From NCBI GenBank assembly GCA_003458705.1, contig QRVH01000010.1:1-64000 (forward strand): a DNA stretch of 64,000 nt, written 5' to 3'. The stretch's first letter is position 1. Each line of letters starts with the position of its first letter. This document shows, piece by piece, positions 9,788 to 23,377 of the stretch. The notes beneath the pieces were generated by a model, which was given only the letters and a program-made list of their open reading frames with translations, was not told where the DNA came from and did not search any database. The translations under genes and the position numbers were made by a program. Origin of the DNA: Eubacterium sp. AF22-9 (GTDB taxonomy: Bacteria; Bacillota; Clostridia; Lachnospirales; Lachnospiraceae).

Positions 9788-10342
9788 TTGAATTTGTCAG
9801 GAAATACATTTGTTGCCCTAGCGGCTGATGGACGATTATTTGGTCTGGATCCGCAGCTCCTTTTTGATGCAGCAGTAACTGCAGTCAATGTATTTATACT
9901 GTTTCTTTTACTTACATTTATTCTTTTCAATCCTGTAAGGAATATGTTAAAAAAGAGACAGGACAAGATAACAAGTGACAGGGAGAACGCTGAGAACGAT
10001 AAGAAGGAAGCGGGTGCCCTTAAAGCAGAATATGAGGCTAAGTTAAAGGATGCCCACAAGGAGGCAGAACAGATTCTTAGTGATGCAAGAAAGACTGCTA
10101 TGCACAATGAGACCAAAATCATTGATGAAGCCAAGGCTGAGGCAGCAAGAATTATAGAAAGAGCTAATGTTGAAGCTGAACTTGAGAAGCAGAAGGTTGC
10201 TGATGAGGTTAAACAGCAGATTGTAACTGTAGCAGCTGTTATGGCATCTAAGTTAGTTGCCAGATCTATTGATGAGAAGGACAGCAATGCTCTTATTGAA
10301 GAGACTTTGAATGAAATGGGTGAGAAAACATGGCTAAGCTAA
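9788..10342 (+). CDS. atpF: F0F1 ATP synthase subunit b
   Basis: 184 residues: one membrane helix (~30-50, AVNVFILFLLLTFILFNPV) and a long charged coiled coil (EAEQILSDARKTA..., ~60-150), then a delta-binding end. It is the peripheral stator stalk. The start is TTG with a perfect AGGAGG at 9776-9781; an N-terminal extension of ~25 residues is present before the helix. It overlaps atpH by 13 bases. Confidence 0.92.
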   Translation: MNLSGNTFVALAADGRLFGLDPQLLFDAAVTAVNVFILFLLLTFILFNPVRNMLKKRQDKITSDRENAENDKKEAGALKAEYEAKLKDAHKEAEQILSDARKTAMHNETKIIDEAKAEAARIIERANVEAELEKQKVADEVKQQIVTVAAVMASKLVARSIDEKDSNALIEETLNEMGEKTWLS

Positions 10343-10875
10343 TTGAAGCAACATACGGTGATGCTTTATTTGAGCTTGCCGTAGAAGAGTCCAAGGTGGA
10401 TTCTCTGTATGATGAGGCCGGGGCTGTCATTGAAGCATTTGATGATAATCCTGAGTTTGGCAGACTGCTCAATCATCCAGAAGTTGAAAAGGGAGAAAAG
10501 GAAGAACTTATTAATAACATTTTCTCTCAGTTTGTTTCAGGAGATATGACAGGTTTGCTGATAACCATGGTCTCAAAGGACAGACAGAAAAAGATTGTTG
10601 ATACACTTGAGTATTTTCGAAAGAGAGTTCTCGAATACAAGAAAATAGGAATTGCTTATGTAAGCACAGCAAAGCCACTCACTGATGAACAGAAGAAGGC
10701 TGTTGCTGGGAAGCTGTTAGAAACTACAGGATATGTAGATTTCCAGATGAATTATACGGTTGATGAAAGTCTTATTGGCGGAATGGTAATAAGAATCGGT
10801 GACCGTGTAGTAGACAGCAGTATTAAGCATAAAATAGACGAACTTTCCAGAAGTCTGATGAAGGTCCAGTTATAG
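10330..10875 (+). CDS. atpH: F0F1 ATP synthase subunit delta
   Basis: 181 residues, OSCP/delta family. The N-terminal helical domain (YGDALFELAVEE) and the C-terminal GGMVIRIGDRVVDSSIKHKIDEL motif are both clear. It links the b stalk to the top of the F1 head. The start lies inside atpF, with GGGTGAG upstream. Confidence 0.93.
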   Translation: MAKLIEATYGDALFELAVEESKVDSLYDEAGAVIEAFDDNPEFGRLLNHPEVEKGEKEELINNIFSQFVSGDMTGLLITMVSKDRQKKIVDTLEYFRKRVLEYKKIGIAYVSTAKPLTDEQKKAVAGKLLETTGYVDFQMNYTVDESLIGGMVIRIGDRVVDSSIKHKIDELSRSLMKVQL

Positions 10876-10902
10876 GAATATCAGACAGGTTAGTTTAATT
10901 AA

Positions 10903-12435
<1,533 letters not shown>

Positions 12436-12461
12436 ATGTTTTGGAATGGAGGTAATAGTTT

Positions 12462-14736
<2,275 letters not shown>

Positions 14737-14749
14737 AAAAGAGGTTGTA

Positions 14750-15154
14750 ATGGCAGATTTACAGACAATAAAGCTTCTGGTTAATACGCCGGACAGAGTT
14801 TTCTACCATGATGACGCTACATTTGTTGAACTTTCTACCAGTGAAGGCGATATAGGTGTTTATCCGGGACATATTCCGCTTACCGCAGTTGTTGTTCCTT
14901 GTGTTCTTAGCATACACAATGGTAATGATGTAAAGAAAGCTGCGGTACACGGTGGAATTATAGAGATTCTCAAGGATAAGATAACTATTCTTGCTGAGGT
15001 GGCAGAATGGTCAGATGAAATCGATGTAGAAAGAGCTAACGAGGCGAGACTGCGAGCTGAAAAGAGACTTGCCAGCCATGATTCTAATCTGGATATGGTA
15101 AGAGCAGATGCAGCGCTTAAGAGATCACTTGCGAGAATTAAGGCTGTTAATTAA
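14750..15154 (+). CDS. atpC: F0F1 ATP synthase subunit epsilon
   Basis: 134 residues. The beta-sandwich (NTPDRVFYHDDATFVELSTSEGDIGVYPGHIPL) is followed by the C-terminal helical hairpin (ANEARLRAEKRLASHDS...ALKRSLARIKAVN). It regulates ATP hydrolysis in the rotor. It is the last gene of the atp operon, with a terminator right after it. Confidence 0.94.
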   Translation: MADLQTIKLLVNTPDRVFYHDDATFVELSTSEGDIGVYPGHIPLTAVVVPCVLSIHNGNDVKKAAVHGGIIEILKDKITILAEVAEWSDEIDVERANEARLRAEKRLASHDSNLDMVRADAALKRSLARIKAVN

Positions 15155-15165
15155 ATAATATGTAT

Positions 15166-15211
15166 AAACCTTCCATTATCTGGGAATATTTCAGGTGATG
15201 GGAGGTTTTTT
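15166..15211 (+). terminator. atp operon terminator that overlaps the next gene's ribosome site
   Basis: AACCTTCCATTATCTG pairs with CAGGTGATGGGAGGTT and is followed by a T-run. GGGAGG in the 3' arm (15200-15205) is also the ribosome binding site for the ATG at 15214. Confidence 0.75.
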
Positions 15212-15213
15212 AT

Positions 15214-15939
15214 ATGGTAAAGATATATAGATTTCAGAGGCTGATGATAGCAGCCGCAGTAATTATATGGGCAGTATTTGCCGGCAGACTTGTATACAAG
15301 GGCATAAAGGGTGAGACAATGGATGTTGTAGATACATTTTGTGAAAATGTGTACTATGATATAAGTGCCGACATATCAGCGACAGGAAAGCTTGACAATG
15401 GAATGTCGGATACTGCAAAGAAACTTATGATGACACAGATGGCAAAGGCTCTGGGGCTTAACAGATATAATATAACGGAGGATGAAACAGGAATATATCT
15501 TACACAGCAATCAGTTAATGGCAGCGCAGATATATCAATAAAAAAGAGCAGTACAGGAGAATTTTTTATAACTGATATAGAACTGTATAAGGGATTTGAG
15601 AGCACTTCAGATTATGAAAAGCTGATGAAACAGGTGTTAGAGGAATATGGAATAGATACTCATGTAACAGTCAGTATGAAAGGAAGCATAGCTGGGGATA
15701 TGTCACAGTATGATAAGAGCGAGGTCAGCGGCAGGATGCTTAAGATGCTGGGGGCAAAGACTGTGACTACGGGACAGATACAGGATTCATATGTTGTGTA
15801 TGCTTATGCTAAAAGCGTTAAGGATTCTGTAAGCATAGGAAAGAATAAGATAAATGTTAATATAACAATGAATTATGACGAGACAAGGGAAGTGACGGAT
15901 ATACAGCTTTCAACACCGATATATAACGAGGATTTCTGA
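15214..15939 (+). CDS. YwmB-like protein (DUF1779)
   Basis: 241 residues with an N-terminal membrane or signal segment (LMIAAAVIIWAVFAGRLVY). The rest is a soluble alpha/beta domain with the pattern of the YwmB/TATA-box-binding-like family; ywmB also lies a few genes after the atp operon in Bacillus, which supports the call. No catalytic motif was seen. Function unknown; an exported or membrane-attached place in the cell is likely. Confidence 0.55.
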   Translation: MVKIYRFQRLMIAAAVIIWAVFAGRLVYKGIKGETMDVVDTFCENVYYDISADISATGKLDNGMSDTAKKLMMTQMAKALGLNRYNITEDETGIYLTQQSVNGSADISIKKSSTGEFFITDIELYKGFESTSDYEKLMKQVLEEYGIDTHVTVSMKGSIAGDMSQYDKSEVSGRMLKMLGAKTVTTGQIQDSYVVYAYAKSVKDSVSIGKNKINVNITMNYDETREVTDIQLSTPIYNEDF

Positions 15940-16041
15940 TGATGATTTTTAAGGCATGAAACTTGCTATTGTGGTTTTTGTCTAAAGAGATTAAAATAAC
16001 CATGTATATACAGATGATAATTAAGAAAAGATGAGGCAGAT

Positions 16042-17189
16042 ATGGAATTAAAAGAGCTTTTAAATAAATGTATTAACGACAGGCTTATTGATCTTACATT
16101 AAGCGGACAGAAAGTCAAGGATGAAGAAGGCGTGATGAGAGTTAAGATCCGTCCGGTCCAGCTTAAGGACGGGATAAAGTATCAGGCGTCAGAATTCGTA
16201 GGAAGAAAGGTGCTTCACACCAATTATTCAGAGGAAGAGATAAAGACAAGAATTACAGAATATATGGAGAACACATTTAAACAGGCGCAGTTTAATATGA
16301 CAGATGCCACAGCTACGGTGCTTAGTTCGAAGAAGGAGCATGTACCTGTAAATATAAGAAGCTTGCACAGATTAAGAGCCAGAATGATATGTCACATAAC
16401 AGAACCAAGACATATATTCTTAAGGAAGGCGAGAAGGTGGATTTCCTCGTTGACCTCGGAGTTATGACTAAAGAGGGGGCAATTGTAAGGACAAGATATG
16501 ATAAGTTCAGACAGATTAACAGATTTCTTGAATTTATTGAGGATATCCTGCCGCAGTTAGATAAGGACAAGGAGCAGACGATAATTGATTTCGGGTGTGG
16601 AAAGTCATATCTTACATTTGCAATGTATTATTATCTCAAGGTTCTTAAGGGATATAATATAAGAATAATCGGACTGGATTTGAAGAAGGATGTTATTGAG
16701 CATTGCAACCAGTTAAGAACTAAATACGGTTATGACAGGCTTGATTTTTATGAGGGAGATATTGCTTCTTACAAAGGTGTTGATTCTGTAGACATGGTTG
16801 TAACGCTTCATGCGTGTGATACAGCTACGGATTATGCACTTGCCAAGGCGGTAAAATGGGGTGCAAAGGTAATACTTTCTGTGCCTTGCTGCCAGCATGA
16901 GGCAAACAGGACAATAGCGGATGACACGCTGTCACCTGTTATGGATTATGGAATATTAAAAGAAAGATTTGCGGCAATAGCAACAGATGGCGCAAGGGCA
17001 AAGCTTCTTGAATCAAAAGGGTATCAGACACAGATACTTGAATTCATAGATATGGAGCATACACCAAAGAATCTGCTTATAAGGGCTGTCAAGACCGGAA
17101 AGCCGGATGCAGGAGCTTATAAGGAAGTACTGGATATGAGTGAGGCGCTCAATATAGACCTTACTCTTAAGAAGCTTTTGGAGGATTAA
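16042..17189 (+). CDS. SAM-dependent methyltransferase, Methyltransf_32 type (frameshifted)
   Basis: The N-terminal part (to ~16334) and the C-terminal part lie in different frames; frame 3 is open upstream of the internal ATG at 16389 and reads GACTCKYKKLAQIKSQND before it. One missing base near 16332-16338 joins them into a 382-residue protein. Motifs: HNRTKTYILKEG, IIDFGCGKSYLTFAMYYYL (SAM-binding loop), GLDLKKDVIEHC, VTLHACDTATDYAL, SVPCCQHE and EHTPKNLLIRAVK. The family probably methylates RNA or protein; the target is unknown. The gene is followed at once by a GTG start. Confidence 0.82.
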
Positions 17190-17190
17190 A

Positions 17191-19728
17191 GTGAAGAAAA
17201 TCAGAAATTATAATATATCAGGTTCTAAGTATTTTATACTTGCGGTTATATTTTTAGTTACGATTGTCATAACATTTATATCAATGAAATTCGAGCAGAT
17301 AATGCCGTCTGCAACCACAATGGCGGATGCGACACTTCCGACAGTTGCAATGCGGACAAATGAAGGCACAGAATTTAATCTGCTTCATGGATACACTTTG
17401 GAAATTGATTCCACATTATTTTATGGAAATATTACTCCTGTCAATAAGGACAGAAAACTTCCAATTGTAATTCATACATATGGAGAAGATGTTGAAGAGG
17501 TATCATACAGGATAAGATCGCTGGATGATAAGTCTCTTATTGAGAATACAACCGTAACAGATTATACAGAGGATGGCGATGCAATAAATGCCATTCTTAA
17601 TATAAAGAATCTTATTGATACAGGAAAAGAGTATGCTTTAGAAGTCGTTCTTAAGACCAAAAATCATGATGCTGTATATTACTATACAAGAATTATGTAT
17701 GGTGGAGAATATGATTTACAGAAAAAAATAGATTTTGTGTTAGACTTCAATTCTGCAACATTTGACCAGAGCAGGAGCAAGGAAATTGCAGGATATCTTG
17801 AGACTTCAAGCCTTGGAGATAATACTAATTATGGTAAGGTTAATATTAACAGTTCAATAAGTCAGGTAAACTGGGGTGATCTCGAACCATTTGTTGAGAG
17901 TGATATTGTACCAGAGGTAATATCTGTAACAGATGATGTTGCAATTGTAAGACTTGATTATAAAGTCGGAGCACCAAATGCCTACGATTCTAATGATACA
18001 TACAGAGTAAGTGAATATTACAGGATAAGGCAGACATCGACAGGCTTTTACCTCCTTAATTACGAAAGGGAGATGAACCAGATATTTGATGCAAAGAATG
18101 ACCTTACTTCTTCATCAAAGATAAATCTTGGGATTAATGCTTCTGATAGTGTTATATGTGATTCAGACGAAAAGGGTGTGTACACATATTTTGTTAATCA
18201 GGGTTCTTTATGGTGTTTTAACAGCAGTTCTAAAATGTTCACAAGAGTGTTCTCATTTATTGGGGAAGAAACTGACTCTGTAAGAGAAGGATTTGATGCA
18301 CATACAATTAAGATTATGGACATACAGGATAATGGTGACTGCACATTTTTAGTTAAAGGATATATGAACAGGGGAGAACATGAAGGTCAGACAGGTGTTT
18401 CTCTCTGCAGATATTCATATTCTGAGAATAATGTTACTGAAAGACTTTTTATACCACTGGCAGTTCCGTATAATGTATTATCAGAAAATGCAGGCGGAGT
18501 TTCGTATGTATCAGAGGACAAATTTTATATTCTGATAGATGAAACATTATATTCAGTAGACCTTGACAGCAAGGAAGTTATGATTGAGATAGATAAGCTC
18601 AAAGATGGAACATATGCAGTTTCAGACAATGGAGATGCTATCGCATATAGCGTTTCAGGCGATATCTATAATACAGATACAATAAGAGTGCTTAATATGA
18701 GCAATGACAGTGCTTATGAGATAAAGGCAGAAGAAGGAGATACTTTAAAAGCACTGGGATATATCCGGTCAGATTTTATATATGGTGCAGCGCATAAATC
18801 GGATATATTGTCGGAAGCAGATGGCAGCAGTGTTTATGCAATGTACAAGGTTGGAATTATTGATACAGATTATAACCAGATAAAAGATTATGAGGAGCCG
18901 GGAATATATGTATCTGGTGCTGAGGTTGAAGGCATGAGAATAACACTCTCAAGAGTTGTCATGTCAGACGGTGGATATGTATCTACAAGCATTGATCAGT
19001 TAATTAATAAAGATGAGAATGTAACGGATGATGGAATTCAGACAGAGGCGATAAGTACTGATTCAAGAAAACAGGAATTATATATTGATCTGATTCAGAA
19101 AGTATCAGACATATCGGTTTCTTTCAGAACATCAGGAGAGATAATATTCAAAGATAATACAGTGCTGGAACTTGATGATGATTTTTCATGGGATGGCGAA
19201 TATTATGTTTATGGATATGGTACATTTCAGGGAAGCAGGGTAAATCTGACACCGGCAATTGTACTTGCAAATGAAACGTATGGAACAGTTATAGGCAGTA
19301 AAGCGGGAGTTGTGTGGAAAAGATACAGAAATTCACAGGCATCTGTGGATGGTGTAACTCCAGTGATAACCGGTAACTCATTAATAAGTTCAGTCCAGAT
19401 GTTATGTAATTATCTTGGTGGTGGCGTTAATGCAGCCGATTATATGAATCAGGGACATAATGCAGTAGAAACCCTGAATCAGATAAACGGAGTGAAAGGA
19501 ATAAGTGTAACGGGTGTTTCATATGATGAAATGCTGAGCTGTATATCAGATGGCCGTCCGGTGATTGCAAAAATATCATCAGATGAATACATTGTAATTA
19601 CAGCATATAATTCTAATCAGATTGCTTATATAGAATCATCAACGGGAACTCAGAAGACAATATCTATGAGTGACGCTGGAAAAATGTTTTCACAGGGTGG
19701 AAATATTTTTGTAACTTATTACAAGTAA
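17191..19728 (+). CDS. Large membrane-anchored protein with degenerate C39-like domain
   Basis: 845 residues. One N-terminal membrane helix (~12-30), then a beta-rich extracytoplasmic region with repeated strand patterns resembling a beta-propeller (~340-640), and a C-terminal ~115-residue domain (NSLISSVQMLCNYLGGG ... GRPVIAKISSDEYIVITAYN) that looks like Peptidase_C39-type fold. The nucleophile position has Ser-Ser instead of Cys and the His is replaced (DEYIV), so it is probably a binding domain, not a protease. The start is GTG after TTGGAGG (17177-17183). It lies just before the PBP gene, suggesting a wall-related role. Confidence 0.6.
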   Translation: MKKIRNYNISGSKYFILAVIFLVTIVITFISMKFEQIMPSATTMADATLPTVAMRTNEGTEFNLLHGYTLEIDSTLFYGNITPVNKDRKLPIVIHTYGEDVEEVSYRIRSLDDKSLIENTTVTDYTEDGDAINAILNIKNLIDTGKEYALEVVLKTKNHDAVYYYTRIMYGGEYDLQKKIDFVLDFNSATFDQSRSKEIAGYLETSSLGDNTNYGKVNINSSISQVNWGDLEPFVESDIVPEVISVTDDVAIVRLDYKVGAPNAYDSNDTYRVSEYYRIRQTSTGFYLLNYEREMNQIFDAKNDLTSSSKINLGINASDSVICDSDEKGVYTYFVNQGSLWCFNSSSKMFTRVFSFIGEETDSVREGFDAHTIKIMDIQDNGDCTFLVKGYMNRGEHEGQTGVSLCRYSYSENNVTERLFIPLAVPYNVLSENAGGVSYVSEDKFYILIDETLYSVDLDSKEVMIEIDKLKDGTYAVSDNGDAIAYSVSGDIYNTDTIRVLNMSNDSAYEIKAEEGDTLKALGYIRSDFIYGAAHKSDILSEADGSSVYAMYKVGIIDTDYNQIKDYEEPGIYVSGAEVEGMRITLSRVVMSDGGYVSTSIDQLINKDENVTDDGIQTEAISTDSRKQELYIDLIQKVSDISVSFRTSGEIIFKDNTVLELDDDFSWDGEYYVYGYGTFQGSRVNLTPAIVLANETYGTVIGSKAGVVWKRYRNSQASVDGVTPVITGNSLISSVQMLCNYLGGGVNAADYMNQGHNAVETLNQINGVKGISVTGVSYDEMLSCISDGRPVIAKISSDEYIVITAYNSNQIAYIESSTGTQKTISMSDAGKMFSQGGNIFVTYYK

Positions 19729-19758
19729 ACTATCACACGTAATTATGGTTGAGGAATA

Positions 19759-22004
19759 ATGGCAAAAAAGAAATTATCAAAAAAGAAAAGAAGAATCAGG
19801 TTAATAAGGAGGATTATATTATTAACTATTCTTTTAGCGATAGCTATAGGGCTTCTTGTATTTTCACCAAAGATAATTAAAATAATAGGTCTGGCGCAGG
19901 AAGCAAAATCACTTGTCAGTAAAAGTACAGCGGACACATTCAGAGAGTCAGGAACGACAGTAATATATGACACTGATGGCAATGAACTGTGTACGATGAG
20001 AGAATCCAAAGACATGTATTATGTAGAAATGGATAATATTCCAGATACGCTGGCACAGGCATTTATTGTTATGGAAGATAAAGATTTCTACAGTCATAAG
20101 GGAATAGACTTTAAAGCTATCATAAGAGCGATTATAGCTAATACTGAGAATGATGAAATTGTGCAGGGCGCAAGTACCATAACACAGCAGCTTGCTAAAA
20201 ATATATTTCTTTCCCAGGATGTAACATGGGAAAGAAAAGTTAAGGAGATGTTTGTTGCAAGAGATTTAGAAAAGAAATATTCTAAAAAACAGATACTCGA
20301 ATTTTATCTTAATAATATATATTTCAGCAATGGCTATTATGGAGTCGGAGCAGCAGCAAAGGGATATTTTGGAAAGGATGTAAGTGAACTTACACTTTCA
20401 GAACAGGCATTTATAGCAGCTATTCCTAATAATCCGACAAGATATATCCCCTGACTAATTTTGATAATACAATTGAGCGCAGGGATAATATACTTGCAAG
20501 ATTGTATAATGAGGACATAATAAGTTCAATGAATTATTATACTGCGATTGATTCAGACATTGAATTGTCAAAACAGCCTGTGGCATCAAAAAATAATTCA
20601 GTTGAGACTTATGCCAGACATTGTGCTACAGAGAGTATGATGCAGGCAGGAGGATTTATATTCCGTACTAATTTCTATAGTGATGATGACTATGAAGAAT
20701 ACAGAAAACTGTATGAAGAAAGCTATACACTGTATCAGCAGAAGCTGATGTCAGGAGGTTATAGTGTATATACAAGTATTAATATGGATTTACAGGAAAA
20801 ACTTCAGGCAGCAGTAGATGATAATCTTGAAAATTATACATCAATGAAGGATGGTATATATGAGATGCAGTCAGCTGCAACATGCATAGATAATACGACA
20901 GGAAATGTCGTTGCTATTGTTGGCTCAAGAACACAGGAACTGGAAGGCTATACCCTTAACAGGGCATATCAGAGCTATAGACAGCCCGGAAGTTCAATTA
21001 AGCCTATAATTGATTATGTTCCGTATCTCCAAAAAGGTAATACACCGGATACAATAGTTGCAGATGAATATATACAGGATGGTCCTAAAAATGCAGATGG
21101 AACATACATGGGCAATATAACTTTAAGGACGGCAGTAAGTCTGTCAAGAAATACGGTTGCATGGAATATTCTTAAAGAACTGACACCTAAGGTAGGAAGT
21201 TCATATCTGCTTAATCAGGGATTCCATAAAATATGGATGGATAAAGATTATAATGCTATTTCAATAGGTGGTTTCACATATGGTGTTTCTACAGAAGAAA
21301 TGGCAGGAGCATATGCCACAATAGCCAATGATGGAAAGTACAGAAGAGTAACATGTATAGTTGCGGTATATGATAACAGAGGAAAAACTGTAATTGATAC
21401 ATCTAATCGTGAGGAGAATATATATGATTCTGAATCATGCAGAATGATGACAGATATGTTAAAAACTGTTGTATCAGAGGGAACCGGAAGAGGAGCAGCC
21501 CCGGATGATGCTATTGTTGCAGGAAAGACCGGTACAACTAATTCTAATTATGATTCATGGTTTTGCGGATATAGTGCATATTATACATTAGCAGTATGGC
21601 AGGGATATGATTATCCGGCATCAATACCTCAGAATGCAACAATTAAGATATTCAGGAAGTTTATGGATCAGGCACATAAAGGTCTGGCGAAGAAAGATTT
21701 CGCTAAATACAACCAGAAAGGAAATCAGGAAGAAACTCAGACAGAGACGGAGTCAGAAACTGAGACTGAAACACAGTCAGCCAGTGAAACCCAGACAGAG
21801 ACTCAATCAGTGAGTCAGACACAATCTGTAAAACAGACACAAAAAGGCAGCCAGTCACAGACACAGGCTTCAAGCCAGAGGGAAACAGGAACAGCAAGGG
21901 ATGCTGATGAAACTGTAAGTGTTAATCAGGATAATACAGCCGGAAGAAATAATCCGGATGCAGACAGACCGGCGGAAACAAAAAGCGATAACTTAATAAA
22001 TTAA
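19759..22004 (+). CDS. Class A penicillin-binding protein (frameshifted)
   Basis: Two open parts (to 20454 and from ~20453) join by restoring one base in the C-run at 20448-20451, giving 748 residues. Transglycosylase motifs: MEDKDFYSHKGID, QGASTITQQLAKN, KKYSKKQILEFYLNNIYF and YYGVGAAAKGYFGK. Transpeptidase motifs: PGSSIKP (catalytic Ser, SxxK), SLSRNT (SxN) and AGKTGTT (KTG). A membrane helix lies at residues ~15-38. The tail after ~640 is low-complexity Q/T/E/S (TETESETETETQSASETQ), probably a wall-spanning spacer. It polymerises and crosslinks peptidoglycan. The broken frame is probably a homopolymer error. Confidence 0.9.
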
Positions 22005-22010
22005 AAAAGA

Positions 22011-22082
22011 AACCTGACATAATGTACTACCCCCAAAAAAATCTAACGATTGGAAATTGATACATTGTCAGGCTTCTTTTTT
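22011..22082. terminator. Bidirectional terminator between PBP and prs
   Basis: CCTGACATAATGTA (22013-22026) pairs with TACATTGTCAGG (22061-22072) with a two-base bulge; an A-run precedes and a T-run follows, fitting use from both sides. Confidence 0.7.
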
Positions 22083-22093
22083 GTTATAAGGAA

Positions 22094-23278
22094 TTACTTT
22101 CCATAATGAAGTTCATTATATTCTTTAACTCTCTGCTGGATTCTTTCAACAGGGCTTAAGAGGTTGCTGATTGAAGAATCATGGTTAAGAGTATCAATAA
22201 GAAGAGCCATATACTTACTCATATCAACATTGATATACCAAGGTTTAGAGAGAAGCTCTGCTGGCTGGTATACAAGGTTAGTTGTAAGAATTCTGTCTAT
22301 AATACCGTTCTCGTATGCTTCATCAAACTTCTTGAATCCGTTAGTGAAAAGACCAAATGTAGTAGCACAGAATACTCTGCTTGCACCACGCTTCTTAAGT
22401 TCAGAAGCAACATCAATCATACTCTCACCTGATGAAATCATATCATCAATGATGATAACATCTTTGCCTTCAACATTAGTTCCAAGGAACTCATGTGCAA
22501 CAATAGGATTACGTCCGTTAACAATCTTAGTGTAATCTCTTCTCTTATAGAACATACCCATATCAAGACCAAGAACGTTAGCAAAGTAAACTGCACGTCC
22601 CATACCACCTTCATCAGGGCTGATAACCATCATATGTTCACTGTCAATGTGAAGGTCATCAACATTGAGAAGAAGATACTTGATAAACTGATATGTGCAT
22701 GATACAGATTCAAATCCCTTAAGAGGAATAGCATTGTGTACTCTAGGATCATGAGCATCGAAAGTAATAATATTCTCAACCCCCATATCTGTAAGTTCTT
22801 GAAGCATAAGAGCACAGTCAAGAGACTCTCTTCCTGTTCTCTTGTGCTGTCTTGATTCATAAAGGAAAGGCATGATTACATTAATTCTTCTTGCCTTACC
22901 ACCTGCAGCAGCAATAACTCTCTTGAGGTCAGCATAGTGATCATCAGGAGACATATGGTTCTTGAAACCGCAAACTGTGTATTCAAGGCTGTAGTTGCAG
23001 ACATCAAGCATAATATATAAGTCATGACCACGGACAGAATCTACAAGAACGCCCTTTCCTTCTCCTGAACCGAATCTAGGAGTTTTAGCGTTAACAATAT
23101 AACTGTCTCTCTTATATCCTGCAAAATTGAGAGTAGAAGTATTCTCATTCTGACGCTGCTCTCTCCACTTTACAAGGTACTCGTCAACTTTCTTACCCAT
23201 CTCAGTGCAGCTTGCTAATGGGATAATACCTAATGTTCCGTAAGGAATAGTTTCTGTGTGTCTTTCATCACGTGGCAT
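22094..23278 (-). CDS. prs: Ribose-phosphate pyrophosphokinase
   Basis: 394 residues, longer than the ~315 of classical Prs because of N- and C-terminal additions. VIIIDDMISSGESM is the PRPP-binding loop (with SGES in place of the usual TGGT), ITFDAHDPRVHNAIPLK the ATP/ribose site, and YKRRDYTKI the flexible catalytic KRR loop. It makes PRPP from ribose 5-phosphate and ATP for nucleotide, His and Trp synthesis. The start at 23278 (MPRDERHTE) is chosen because TGGAGGAT lies just upstream; a longer open frame to 23368 adds an unlikely hydrophobic peptide. Confidence 0.88.
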   Translation of the reverse strand: MPRDERHTETIPYGTLGIIPLASCTEMGKKVDEYLVKWREQRQNENTSTLNFAGYKRDSYIVNAKTPRFGSGEGKGVLVDSVRGHDLYIMLDVCNYSLEYTVCGFKNHMSPDDHYADLKRVIAAAGGKARRINVIMPFLYESRQHKRTGRESLDCALMLQELTDMGVENIITFDAHDPRVHNAIPLKGFESVSCTYQFIKYLLLNVDDLHIDSEHMMVISPDEGGMGRAVYFANVLGLDMGMFYKRRDYTKIVNGRNPIVAHEFLGTNVEGKDVIIIDDMISSGESMIDVASELKKRGASRVFCATTFGLFTNGFKKFDEAYENGIIDRILTTNLVYQPAELLSKPWYINVDMSKYMALLIDTLNHDSSISNLLSPVERIQQRVKEYNELHYGK

Positions 23279-23332
23279 AATAAATAATCCTCCATAAAGT
23301 ATAATAATTAAACATACATATAAAAATATAAA

Positions 23333-23355
23333 CATTGACGGGAAATAAGTCAATG
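23333..23355. promoter_or_regulatory. Inverted repeat in the prs leader
   Basis: CATTGAC (23333-23339) and GTCAATG (23349-23355) form a 7-bp dyad with a 9-base spacer in the 99-base gap between the dnaI-like gene and prs. It may be an operator or a small hairpin; no known regulator site is matched. Confidence 0.3.
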
Positions 23356-23377
23356 ATATATTTGACATAAATAATCG

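Noticed and set aside
21720..21900. Tandem repeat region in the PBP tail as a separate repeat element
   Set aside because: It is a coding low-complexity Gln/Thr/Glu/Ser stretch of the PBP C-terminus without a regular DNA unit.
23279..23368. 30-residue N-terminal extension of Prs
   Set aside because: It is hydrophobic and not homologous to Prs; the good ribosome site is just before the ATG at 23278.
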